From positions 186,001 through 250,000 of the forward strand of contig JARKIF010000041.1 in NCBI GenBank assembly GCA_029378245.1: a DNA stretch of 64,000 bases, in the 5' to 3' direction. The notes under the pieces are model-generated. The model ran no database searches. It was not told where the DNA came from and saw only the letters and a program-made list of their open reading frames with translations. The stretch is from Roridomyces roridus. Its lineage: Eukaryota; Basidiomycota; Agaricomycetes; Agaricales; Mycenaceae. Positions within the stretch are counted from its first letter, which is position 1. Every line of letters starts with the position of its first letter. The translations under genes were made by a program, and so were the position numbers. Of the stretch, positions 42,824-53,109 are shown piece by piece.

Positions 42824-43945
42824 ATGTCTCTGGCATTCGACAAGATACCCCATCTCCCGCTCGAGTTGTTCGCACTGACCATCGAATACCTCACGGACAA
42901 ATCAGACCTGCTGCGCTGCAGTCTTGTCTGCCGTGGATGGCTTCCTTTTGCCAGGGGCAATCTCACCATTTCCATATCCACGGAGACTTCAGTCACCCGT
43001 CTAAAAGACATCTTGGCGTGCCCCGAAAACACTTTGGCTTCCACCATCCGGCATCTGACGCTCTCAGAGCCAGATGTTGAGACAATCCTACCCTCTCTTG
43101 GATCGTTTACTCAACTACGCTCACTCCGCTTGTGGGAGATGGACGCCATTGATTTGCCCGCCCTCGCGTCTCTGACTTATCTCGAGCTGGACGACTTTGT
43201 TCATTTCGATTCGTGCACCAGCTTCCTTCGATTCCTGTCGGGAACAAGCAACCTCCAACACTTGGTGCTCGGCAACGTGTCGTGGGACAACGATGACCCT
43301 GAATGTGCGCTTCCTGCCCTGCATCTGCGCTCCTTGCAGATGTGGTTTCACGCATCGCGTCTCGATCAGCGCCTCATGTCCACTCTGCACACAAAAAGCT
43401 TGCAACTGGCTTGGGGCGATATCTCTGCATCCCTCGACGTGGTCTCCAAGTACCTACACGTTTTGGGATCCGACTTGGAATCTTTGCAGTTCGTGGACCT
43501 CAATGACGAAGGACTGAGCAAGTCTATCTGCTTTTTATTTGCTTCATACGACTGATATACGGCTGTTACAGACGCGCTGTCGAACCTGGATTTCAGTGCA
43601 AGCGTCAACCTGGTACACCTGTCCGTCGACGGGGGCGTCTACTATGACGAGGGCACCGGAGTAGCTTCGGTCTCTCCGATGTTAGCGCCCCTACTATCCA
43701 ACGTGGCGAGGCATACACGCCTTCAAACCCTCCAGTTGTACGTGGACTGGGAGTTTGAATGCGACACGACACTGTGGCTCCCGCCATCACGACTCGGAGA
43801 ACTGTTGCGAACGGACCCATTTACGTCTATCCACACGATACGCCTCAGCTGCGTCTTCATTCATGCTTTTGAGGATGTGCGAGACTCAATCATAGCCACG
43901 TTACAGACGGGCCTTTCGGACAGTCGGGTCATATGCGACCTTTGA
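42824..43945 (+). CDS. F-box/LRR protein with a GC-AG intron
   Basis: It starts MSLAFDKIPHLPLELFALTI with EYLTDKSDLLRCSLVCRGWL, a classic F-box of the basidiomycete LRR type. Then LRR strands: IRHLTLSEPDVETILPSLGS, FTQLRSLRLWEMDAIDLPAL, LTYLELDDF, LQHLVLGNVSW. Exon 1 ends at 43517 and exon 2 starts at 43572. No GT donor keeps the frame, but A|GCAAGT...TTACAG|AC does, giving EGLNALSNLDFSASVNLVHL. The C-terminal exon continues LLSNVARHTRLQTLQLYVDW and ends at 43945. 355 residues. It is on the strand opposite the neighbouring F-box genes and belongs to a different F-box subfamily. Confidence 0.8.
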
Positions 43946-44093
43946 TGCTGTGATCCTCCCAATGTAAGTCTGTTTCTCGGACTCGATCTCCAATGCTCAT
44001 TTTAATAAATAAAATAGCCCATGATCGTCCCTCTTGAAATCATCTTTAGTTACTCCAGAATGTTTCGATAGCTATGGACGACTTGAATTACGG

Positions 44094-45725
44094 CTAATAA
44101 AGATGCACCTCAATTTGAACGCCCGGCAAAGCAGCCATCGCCGTGTGCTTAAACTTCTCATATTCATTCTGCCACACCATCGCATGCGACCCATCATCCC
44201 TCCCACGCGGCAACTCCTCCAGATACAAAGCAAAGTCAGCCCGCCGCAGCGCAGGCAACAGAGCAAGCCATGTCAACGCCGCGCGCCCCATACCGCCCGT
44301 CCAACATGTAATCGTCACCCCATGGACGCAATACAGAGAGCGTGCGATCGCAGTTGCCTCGTCGTCTATGAAGAAGCAGTGTTCCGCAGCAAGGCGAGCG
44401 CCCCGCCAACCACCCACGTGGTGCGGGATGAGATTCCCGTCTCTGATTTCGAGCGCGAGGTTGACCGGGAGTAAATCCGCGGGCCATTGTGCGATCAGGC
44501 GAAGTACGGGGCTGAGAGTACGGAGACGCTCAGCTGCGCTGGGGTAGATGGTGAAATGGAGCACAGAGAGTGAGGGAGAGGAGCCCAAGGCTGCCATCGC
44601 GCGCTCGATGTTCGAGATTCCGTCGGCGTGGAGTTCTCGGAGGCCTGGATGAACGATGGGTTGGATCGCCTCTAGGGCGAGTGGCGCAGTATCATGATCC
44701 AACACGTATTGGAATTTATTGAGTGCAGGATGGCGGAGGAGAAAGGCGGTCCAATCATCGGGAGCTATTCCATCGGAAACGACGAGCGTTGCCAACGCAG
44801 GGAATTCCAGCGTTCGCAAAAGAGAGGAGAGCAGCCGTGCGGAGATCGGGCTTGCTGAGAGATCGAGAGTATCGATGGTGTTGCCATTGAAGACGAACAG
44901 AGTGAATTCCGAGGGCGAATGCATCGAGACCGAGTTGATGTTATACACATGCATTGAGACCGAGTCGATTTGAACGTAGTGCAGACGAAGTTCACTTGGG
45001 TAGGGAGGCACCGTGCATGGCAAACGCGGCGGCGGCGTTTCCGCTCGAATGTTTTGTTTTCGGAGGGAGATCCTCTGCATCAACGGTGGGACGGGGGGTT
45101 GTGGCTTTTTATACCAGTTCCAACCAGCGACGTCAACGGCGTGGCCACCGTACAATGCGCCTCGCAAGATAACGACCACCTTGCCTGCGGGCACTTTGAG
45201 AGCCATGGCAGACAGGGCGCCGCAGAATTCATGCAGGATCCTCCATTGCGACCGCAACGGTTCGGGCACGGAAGTATCGCGCTCGTACGCAGTGGAGAGG
45301 TCCCCGTCGAATGCGAGGTCCACTCGACCAAGGGTGTCCGATCTGCTGATGATATGCCGGAGTGCTGCCAGCCCACGCTGAATGCCAAGATCGGTGTCAA
45401 AATGACAGCCGAGCCGATCTGCCCTGTGGGCCGTGCCTGAAAGCAGTAACGCAGGCAGCGCGGCGGACTTGACTTGTAGCTGAGAGTGCGATTCAGCCAA
45501 GGACGGGATTTGGTGACGTGCGAGATGAAGGTGGATGCAGATGATATTGAAGACTTTGCACACCCTCGCGGCACGCAGAAGATCGTCGTCGTCGATGACA
45601 AGAGAGAAGATTTCGTCCCAGAGCTCCACCGGCAGTAAATCCTGGGCCAAGAGATTGGCTGCGGGTACCTTCTGTCGCGGAGCTGAAGTGAACGAGTTGG
45701 CGAGAAAGTCCTTGAGTGAAGGCAT
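44094..45725 (-). CDS. F-box protein (cluster member 3)
   Basis: An intronless 543-residue frame starting MPSLKDFLANSFTSAPRQKV. F-box: LLPVELWDEIFSLVIDDDDL, LRAARVCKVFNIICI. It shares long blocks with the gene at 40299-41975 (QLQVKSAALPALLLSGTAHR, CHFDTDLGIQRGLAALRHII, ALSAMALKVPAGKVVVILRG, HPGLRELHADGISNIERAMA). A short internal duplication, DSVSMHVYNI then NSVSMH, is unique to this copy. Both copies keep complete frames, so both may be functional SCF substrate receptors with diverging specificity. Confidence 0.8.
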   Translation of the reverse strand: MPSLKDFLANSFTSAPRQKVPAANLLAQDLLPVELWDEIFSLVIDDDDLLRAARVCKVFNIICIHLHLARHQIPSLAESHSQLQVKSAALPALLLSGTAHRADRLGCHFDTDLGIQRGLAALRHIISRSDTLGRVDLAFDGDLSTAYERDTSVPEPLRSQWRILHEFCGALSAMALKVPAGKVVVILRGALYGGHAVDVAGWNWYKKPQPPVPPLMQRISLRKQNIRAETPPPRLPCTVPPYPSELRLHYVQIDSVSMHVYNINSVSMHSPSEFTLFVFNGNTIDTLDLSASPISARLLSSLLRTLEFPALATLVVSDGIAPDDWTAFLLRHPALNKFQYVLDHDTAPLALEAIQPIVHPGLRELHADGISNIERAMAALGSSPSLSVLHFTIYPSAAERLRTLSPVLRLIAQWPADLLPVNLALEIRDGNLIPHHVGGWRGARLAAEHCFFIDDEATAIARSLYCVHGVTITCWTGGMGRAALTWLALLPALRRADFALYLEELPRGRDDGSHAMVWQNEYEKFKHTAMAALPGVQIEVHLY

Positions 45726-45929
45726 TGCTGGGCAGGATTCAGAGCGAGGATGGTGGTGGTTCCGGTGAGAGGTGGAATGAGGTGGAATGTCACTGTCAGT
45801 TGACTGTCAGTGTCGCCTGAACTCACTAGTCATGATGGATGACTCACGCTGAATTCAAACACCGCTCCAAGTCCGCTGGAGGATATGCCTTCCTCATCTC
45901 AAATGGCTTAGATGCCGACCCCTGACCAT

Positions 45930-46012
45930 GGCCTTGTGGTCCAGAGGCAAGATACTTGCTTTGGGCTTTGTAGTAACTGCAAGTGACCTGGGTTCGATTC
46001 CCAGCAAGGCCC
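45930..46012 (+). tRNA. tRNA-Pro(TGG): tRNA-Pro (anticodon TGG) with 12-nt intron
   Basis: The acceptor stem GGCCTTG (45930-45936) pairs with CAAGGCC (46005-46011) and is followed by discriminator C. The anticodon stem CTTGC/GCAAG encloses loop TTTGGG plus T, with a 12-nt intron (CTTTGTAGTAAC) one base 3' of the anticodon TGG, the standard intron site. The T-arm CTGGG-TTCGATT-CCCAG is perfect. CCTTTCCTTTTT downstream ends in a T run that can stop RNA polymerase III. Confidence 0.9.
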
Positions 46013-46227
46013 ACTCCTTTCCTTTTTGGCCACGTCTGAGCCAAGCACCTGGCCCTTCATCACTACATTCTCGCATCTATTGGCCTGCATTCAATGGCAG
46101 CGGCTTGCTTACTCCGGCATTCAACCGGCATTTGAGTCACCGATCATGTCGGACCGCCGGCCGCGCAGCAGCTGTCGCCCCTTGCGACGACATCCTTGAG
46201 CGGCGAGTTCCCCACCTCGTTCAGCGG

Positions 46228-48100
46228 ATGCTTCCCATTCAAACCCTGCCGGCAGTCTTCGCCGCGACGCTTGTCTCCGGCCTTTCCACATCGTCCCAAA
46301 TCCCGCTCCAGTATGCCCCCAAAATCGACGGCGCCTGGGAGAATCTCGGCCTCAAACCTTCCCCAAATGACACGGCGCCTCTCATCTTCGACACAGTGAA
46401 CTCTCTCCTCCAGCACTGGCCCAACACGCGTTATCGTAACGGTAACTCCGCCTTACTTCTAGCTCGCATCTCCCTGTCTTCATCTACAGACAGGACACAC
46501 CGTCGTCCCTGGAACGATACCCATCGGCACTCTGCTCTACCACGGCCGTGCGGACTCCAGCCTTCCCGACGCTCCGGACTGGACTGCAGTCGATCCAGAG
46601 CACTCGTTCCCCTTCTGCGGCAGTCCCGGGCTTCTCAACGGGAATGCGAGTGCAGCAGGCTGCTGGCACCTTACGATCGCGGTGACGCGCCCCCTCAAGG
46701 TTCTGTACTTTGACGGCTCGAGTGCGGCGAATATGAAGCTTGGGACGCTGGATTCGCAGGACTTGTTGTTGTGGGGCGAGGTGCGGCCTGATATGTGGCT
46801 TGCGGAGCGTAAACGGATTGATGGGTTGTGTACCTGGGGAAAGCAGTTGGGCGTTGACGCATATGTCAGGTGAGTATCGTGGATTATTGTCTCGCACAAC
46901 AAGCAAAGCACTAATTAGGCTGTAGAATGGAGATGGATTTGTGAGCACCTTTTCAAATTCACATGCCACGCTTATCCAGATGTCGCCGCAGCGAAGTCAT
47001 GCTCTGTGATTTTCACTCTGGCGTCAAACTCGTTTCGGCAGACTATCTCACAGGCTGGTGGCCCAGCCGCATGCCCCCTCCCGCCTTCGATCTCTCCGCA
47101 CCTCCGCCCGCTTCAATACCCGAAGACCTCCGACGCATCATGGAAATTGTAAGCCTCGAAACCGTCCGCGGGGGTTCATGGCACAACAGGTACCCGGGCG
47201 ACACGCGCATCAGTCTGGACCTCAGCAAGCTCGTCTCGTTCTACGACACCGAACTCGTACCTTCCCTCATACCTCACCGCACGCAGACGGAGAGGTGGGA
47301 CCACCGTCTGCAGAATATCTCTACCGAGGACGTGGAGGCCGTCACAGCACGTGTACGCGCCGTGTTATCAGACGAAGAATCCGAGAGCGTGGGCAGTGGG
47401 GTGGATTGGAAGACGCTCTACCGCGTTGTGGTAGATCGCTACGCAGATCGTCTCGAGCTCCTTCAACATCTCCTTCACACCCTCCCTCCCTCGACAGAAA
47501 TCGAACAACACGCGCGGACGGTACAGATGCAGCTCCGGATCATGCTCGCGGTTTACATCCCCGCGGGCTTGCGTCCCTCTGAAAATGAGGGTGATAGTAC
47601 GTGGGCGGCACCCGTATGGCGTGCGTGCGCCACGAGACATACCGCACCCATTCACGAACTCCTCTCGCTCATACCCTCGGAAAGAACTCTCCTCAACGCG
47701 CTGGACGGGACGCAGCGCGAGATTTGTCGGGTTGTTGTGGGGATGTGGGAGCGTGGTGTGCGCGCGGGGCTTGATATGCTCATTCCGTCCGAGTCCCCCG
47801 TGGCACTCGACCCCGGCGTGATTCTCCGCCAATGGAAAAGAGACGCGGACGCTCTCGTAACGTGGCTCGATTGGAGCGTGTGGGTCAAGTGTTTGCCTGC
47901 GTGTGGCCCTGAGGTACGTGTGGCCAGGCTCTTAGTTCGATATGACTGACTAAACGCTCGCACTGTAGGAAATGTGCTACCTCCCGACATGGCCTTACTT
48001 CTTTCGGCGCTTGGATGATTCGGAGGATGATCCCGAGTTTAGCTGGAAGAGGCCGCAGCCGAGGTGTGTTAGACAGGTTGCACCGTATGAGAGGTTGTAG
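46228..48100 (+). CDS. Conserved secreted fungal protein of unknown function
   Basis: The start MLPIQTLPAVFAATLVSGLS looks like a signal peptide. Exons: 46228-46441, 46494-46869, 46926-46940 (15 nt), 46992-47913, 47969-48100. The spliced protein (552 residues) contains IPIGTLLYHGRADSSLPDAP, WTAVDPEHSFPFC, LKVLYFDGSSAANMKLGTLD, SQDLLLWGE and LCTWGKQLGVDAYVRMEMDF followed by EVMLCDF. The 15-nt micro-exon encodes RMEMDF, inside the best conserved stretch. I recognise the pattern as a fungus-wide conserved family without an assigned activity. Conserved Asp, Glu and His hint at an enzyme, but I cannot name it. The tRNA-Pro lies 215 bp upstream. An upstream in-frame Met at 45928 would translate the tRNA and is rejected. 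Confidence 0.75.
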
Positions 48101-48602
48101 CTGCGGGTGCAGGTCCCAGTAACTTACTTGTTTTATACGCCGATGTAATCTGAGGAGCTTCGGAATATTTGCTTCGCGGGCAGTGAGGTGTGCGAAAAAG
48201 AAAGGATTCGACGATCCGAGGATCAAACGGGTGTATCTGGATGCATCGACTTGTCGCTTTCCTGTGGCCGAGGCAAAACCATCTGTGTCGAAAGATTCAG
48301 ACAAGGGTTCTGTTCTGAACAGCCAATTGCAAAAACACACAAAAAGTCGGCCTGGGTCAAGATAAGTAGCCAGTGTGAGAATGTTGAATCTACTCTTTTG
48401 TACAGGGTCGACCCAGTGGCCCTCCTCCACGCACGATGTGATGCGAGGGCCAAGGCGCTGCGATTTGCGATTACTGAATTCCACTCCGAATACTTTGACG
48501 GACTGTAAGATTGGGCGAGCCGTTAATTCGTCATAATCATTAGTTAATAGTAGGTTGTCTATCTACATATGCATCTCTGTCAAAAAAACAGGTAACGTCC
48601 TG
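48101..48602. other. Convergent 3' spacer, nothing recognised
   Basis: The region between two converging genes. Short frames on both strands are not supported. Confidence 0.35.
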
Positions 48603-50702
48603 TCAACTCTGTCCACTGTCTTCTATTTCAAAACTAGGCGCCGATTCCTCAAGTGCGGCCACTCGGAAATCTTTGTCGAGCGCGGGCCAGAGAACCTTCC
48701 TCCACTTATTGTTATTGAAATCCCAGCCACGAGCGAGATATTCATGAGGCGACACAATTTTGGGGGGGCCGGTGCAAGGTTGTTCGGATGGTCCCACGAA
48801 CTTGCGGAGGATTGCGTTGAATTTCTTCGCAGGTGATGCAGCTGCTTGCACGAGCTGATTTTCGTCCGCTTTATTCACCTGGGCCACAGATAGGGATATG
48901 GTTCCGGGCTTTGATTGAGCTTGAATTATATCAGCCCAAATTCTCCACGTGGAAGTGAGCATAGGGCCCACCGCTGGATGCCTGGGGGGTTACATCAAAC
49001 TCGACTTCTTTCTGTTCAAAGATTTGAAGTTTTTCCGTCGTGTGGACGTCGTCCAAGTAGCTCTGTGATTGTTTGGAAGAAGTAAGGTGGGATTAAAGGA
49101 AGAGGGAGACCGACACTAATGAGCACCAGGATACCACGTATCTGTGCTTTGGACGATGGATCGGATATCCACATCAATACTTGGTTGCGGTTGACGAAGG
49201 ATACTGGAGGAAGTGGTGGTTGACCCGAAGGCTTGAAGGCGAGTCAGCTCACACACAGAATATCATTGCAATTTATTCGCCGCGTACCGCTGAGCGGAAA
49301 TTGACCCCCATACCGACTTTCACTTCCAAAGGGAGGGGCTCCGAGTTGCGGGTGGAGCTGAAGCACACTTCCCGTGGTTGAAACGAGATGTTGTAAGAAG
49401 AGTAAGATTCGTCCGCGTCTTCTTCGTCACCCCACTCTTCTCCTTCCTCCCACTTGACAAGACACTTGGGCATGGCCTGAATATACACATTTCAGTGATA
49501 CACCGTCATATAAACCAAAGCACAGACTTTGTTATCCGCAGCTTGCGTTGTGGTATTGTTGTTCTCGTCATAAGAGAGGCCTACAGTTCCAAGGGGACTT
49601 CCTTGGGAAAATCCGGCAGCGGCTTTGAGTCCCCATTGAGTCCCATGATATATTCCGTAGGTATAGGTCTTCTCGGGCTGTTCGAACCCACGGGGTAGAC
49701 TAAACATGTTGAGATAATTAAAATGATACAAGAATATATGCGCGGGCTCACAATTGGCGGTCAGCAAACGACTGCCCTCGATGGGCGACGAAGCCGATAG
49801 AGGCATAGGAGCGATCCACTTGGGCTTCGCGTGGTCGTGCCTCTATTTTGAAATCCACAAGAGAAATGAGTTCTGGTCTTGACAATGGTTTCGACAAATC
49901 CTTGTGGTCTATCGGGGTTTCAGGGTCACCGTCGACTATGAACTGTCACAATAGACATTAGGCATGGCCGCATGGGAGACAATGAGATAAATCATCCCGC
50001 GTACCTTGTACGCGTAGACGACGGCGACATTGTACACGCCATGGGCGAGTTTGATGCGAAGTTTGAGACTTGTTCGGTGGAGTGGAGGAGGCCGCTCGTC
50101 CATCACAGACGGTTCGCCACTGCCATCTCCACCATCTCCCCCTCCATTAGCCTCTCCACTGGCATCGCTTGAGTCTGAACGACTGTTATTGGGACCCGCA
50201 TTGTCCCCGGCGCCGACACTGGCATCTCTCCCATCTCCATCTCCACTGACATTGTTTGAATTTGAACTACCGTTATCGACTCCCAGAGGGGCCGGACTTC
50301 CCTCATCACTACCATTCGCATGTTGAATGCTGTGTAATGTCAAGCTTGGGTCAGAGGATACACGATTGAATTCACGTACAGAGCGCTCAAGGCAGGATTG
50401 TCGCTAGGCGGCCGAATCATAACAGGAAATCCTGAAACCTCGGCGAGTTCCTGGGCCATAGCAGTAATGCGAGGATCATTCCATCCGAAGAGTGCTAACG
50501 CTGGTTCTTGCGGGGAAAGCATACATGCCAAGGGCCCGTAGCACCCACTCCCACGAATCGAGGCGAGGACAGAGCCATCCCAATTATGTTCGATCCACTC
50601 TGCGGCGTCTGCAGGTTCGTGGGCGGATACCAGAAATGTAGCCTGGGCACTGTTGGACTTGACGAAACACTGGTCTTCGGTTGTGAAGGAGGTGCAATCC
50701 AT
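48603..50702 (-). CDS. Conserved Agaricomycete protein of unknown function (A)
   Basis: A multi-exon minus-strand gene. It starts MDCTSFTTEDQCFVKSNSAQ, then DAAEWIEHNWDGSVLASIRG and CYGPLACMLSPQEPALALFG. An intron with a GTACGT donor leads into a low-complexity Ser/Asn/Gly/Asp stretch (SGDGDGRDASVGAGDNAGP), then RPPPLHRTSLKLRIKLAHGV, FIVDGDPETPIDHKDLSKPL, QVDRSYASIGFVAHRGQSFA, PRGFEQPEKTYTYGIYHGTQ, CLVKWEEGEEWGDEEDADES, VGMGVNF, and VNRNQVLMWISDPSSKAQIR. The C-terminus has IVSPHEYLARGWDFNNNKWR followed by KVLWPALDKDF. The acidic repeat is composition-biased. No catalytic motif is recognised. It lies directly downstream of gene B in the same direction, and the two could be one transcript. Confidence 0.55.
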
Positions 50703-50714
50703 GTCGGGTCTGTG

Positions 50715-51021
50715 ATGAAACAGAATACATCAATGAAGACTCAGGATGCTCGGGTAGAATGACTTGCTCCGGTTCGTGTTCTTGATCCAGATAGGGGGAT
50801 ATGATTGTGAAGGTTCCCTCAGTGTCTTCCAGTTCAGGGCTTTGCGAGTCGACCCGTGGAATACTTTGCAGCAGAATACATCAATGGAGGCTCAAGATGC
50901 TCGGGTGGAATGACTTGCTCCGGTTCGTGTTCTTGATCCAGATGGGGGGATATGAATGTGAAGGTTCCATCAGTGTCTTCCAGTTCAGGGCTTTCCGAGT
51001 TGACCTGTGGAATACTCTCCA
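50715..51021. repeat. 151-bp tandem duplication in the 3' part of gene B
   Basis: Two direct copies, about 50715-50870 and 50871-51021, share CAGAATACATCAATG near one end and GACCCGTGGAATAC / GACCTGTGGAATAC near the other. The period is 151 bp, not a multiple of three. The minus strand encodes SPELEDTDGTFTFISPHLDQ followed by EHEPEQVI in one copy and the same block with small changes in the other, but in different frames. An intron acceptor TTCCACAG in one copy has become TTCCACG in the other. Confidence 0.85.
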
Positions 51022-52066
51022 ACATAGAAGTCAACCGAGACAGTAAGGGCAGTTTTGAAATGGCGATGCCAGTAGATAGCTTGGCTTTAAACCCATCGAT
51101 TGAGGTCCATATTTCAGTCAGAAACTCAAATGAATGCCGCAGGAGCAACAAATACCGTGTATGCTTTTGGGGAGCTCCTGTTGAAACGAGCTCATAAGCT
51201 CGTCTTCTGAAAATAGATCGGATAGGGTACGCACCAGGTAATCCGGGGGTTCAGGTTCCTCCCCGACGAGTATACGTATCTGCCTGCTCACAGTCGTGAC
51301 ATCGGCACTCCAAGCTGTAGGGAACTTCCACACGGCAGAGCCATCACCGTACACAGCGTAATACTCCCCTGCCACGAAAGGGTTTAGTGCGAGGTACTAC
51401 ACCAGGCAAAGGAGTTAGTTGATAGCAGTTGAACCCATCGAACGAGAGTACGCACCATGACACCCCTCTTCATGGCCGCCGTATCCACATCCTTTATCAT
51501 CGCCTCCACGAGCGGATACTGCCCCCTCAAATCAAACGCGACCGTCCCATCGTGATACAGAACAACGTACGCCCCGCCCACGCCCAGAGCCACCGTCGTT
51601 GGCCTACGCACCTTCACGCTGTGGTGAATATCTTCTTCCAGGGCGGCGGGGATATTTTGCCAGGAGTACCCAGAGGGAGAGATGGAGAAGAACGAGCAGG
51701 AGGGGCCGAAGACTGTGTGCGTTGTATGTACTCCGCGGGAGGCAGCATTTTTGATGAAGCGTGCGAGGCGGCTGTACGAAGGGCCGAGGCAGCTGTCTTG
51801 GTCCAGTGTCAATAATGTAGCAGTCGAGGAATATGTGTGCCCTTACCCTCCCACCAATCCTGCCCGCGCTTCGACTTCCAGCATAATGCATACAGCCCTG
51901 GTTCCATGGCGAAGCCCAGATCGTAAGGCGTGTCGACCGCTTGAGGGTGGGTCGGATCGCTGAGGAGTCGGGCGAGCGGGGCTGGGATGTTGTTGCTCCA
52001 AGCGTACACGGATCCCACGCTGCAGAAGTAAGAGCGGTTGGGGCCGAAGGAGAATTGGAAGTTCAT
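50834..52066 (-). CDS. Conserved Agaricomycete protein of unknown function (B)
   Basis: The start MNFQFSFGPNRSYFCSVGSV is followed by YAWSNNIPAPLARLLSDPTH and DLGFAMEPGLYALCWKSKRG. A GTAAGG donor and an acceptor after CCAAG join DWWE to DSCLGPSYSRLARFIKNAAS. Then TTHTVFGPSCSFFSISPSGY, SWQNIPAALEEDIHHSVKVR, VALGVGGAYVVLYHDGTVAF, a third exon with LALNPFVAGEYYAVYGDGSA and WKFPTAWSADVTTVSRQIRI. Three related blocks of the form GxxxSYFxxxPxxYxWxN...P.L...A.GVGG.YVV.Y.DG.v.wdl suggest an internal repeat (beta-propeller-like), an inference. The family is widespread in mushroom genomes but its role is unknown. The 3' end is uncertain because of the 151-bp duplication. Confidence 0.6.
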
Positions 52067-53109
52067 CGGGGTATGATCGTGCAGGAGAGAGATTGGGTCC
52101 GAGCCAAGGGCGTGCTGGTTATATGGTAAATTGAAGCTGTTGTGTGTAAATCACCATCTGTCGCAGTGTTGAGTCGATTGGTACTACTCCGATCAGATCT
52201 CTTTTAATTTCGGCGCTATTCGGATCTCAATGCATCCGGCGCTGTGCGAGGTCGCCCAAATGAAAGGCAATTTCGCAAGTCAGAGTTAATAAATTGGTGG
52301 AGACTCGAACACATTCACTATATCAGCTGTTCATTCAGAGCTTGTATCGTCTGGAGAGGCTATGGGTTGCGCTGCAGATCTTCGTTCGAGATTCGAGAGT
52401 GAACCGAATATATTTCCAGTGTAGTCCACTGCCGGCAGCTGTAGCCTGTCAGGAGGCGACGACAGACGGTTACCGTATCCAGGGTGCGACGAAGTTGCCA
52501 TTGAACAAAGCTTCCAGAACCGAAACGAGGAATCCAACGCGTACATTTTAATTTCGACCGCACATCGTTCGACACCATCCGTCAGCGAGAAGTTGAGGAG
52601 GTCCTTTTTTTGATTCCATATGTAGCCCATCAGCCGCGCGATTGACGAGTCGATAGATAGTACGATGCAGTATGACGCGGAGTTCATGAGCCGGGTTCGG
52701 AAATTCTTCGCAGATGATCATGATGGCAGGAGGCAAGAGACTTTGTTTGGCCCAACAACAAACCTCCTCTTCCCGACCACCACCATGCCCTATGCTTGAT
52801 CTCACCCAACGCGGTCCACTTCACTCTTTTCAATAACTTGAAACGCACTAGAGAACTTGAAGCATGCGCGTCTACGACGGATACGCATGGGCGGTGCGTG
52901 CTGCGTGTCTACCAGCAACCTTGCGGGGAATTAAGAGCTCGTGGTGGAGACGTACGACCTGGACGGCAAGAAGGAAGCAGCAGCAAGGAAGTGCGGAGGC
53001 GGCGCCAATCTACCCGATGTCAGACTGTATCTAATGTCTGCCTCGACAAGGCTGGCACAACTCCCTGCTACAGTGGTGTTGAGCCAAACTACATGTGCGT
53101 CTAATGTGT
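52067..53109. other. Intergenic region, nothing recognised
   Basis: Two medium frames on the minus strand (52331-52687 and 52548-52805) lack recognisable motifs and splice context, so I do not call them. Confidence 0.35.

Noticed and set aside
45928..46713. 261-codon frame starting before the tRNA
   Set aside because: Its first 28 codons translate the tRNA-Pro, and it misses the intron at 46442-46493. The start at 46228 with a signal peptide fits better.
52331..52805. Two minus-strand frames of 85-118 codons
   Set aside because: No recognisable motif and no splice sites joining them; kept as unassigned.
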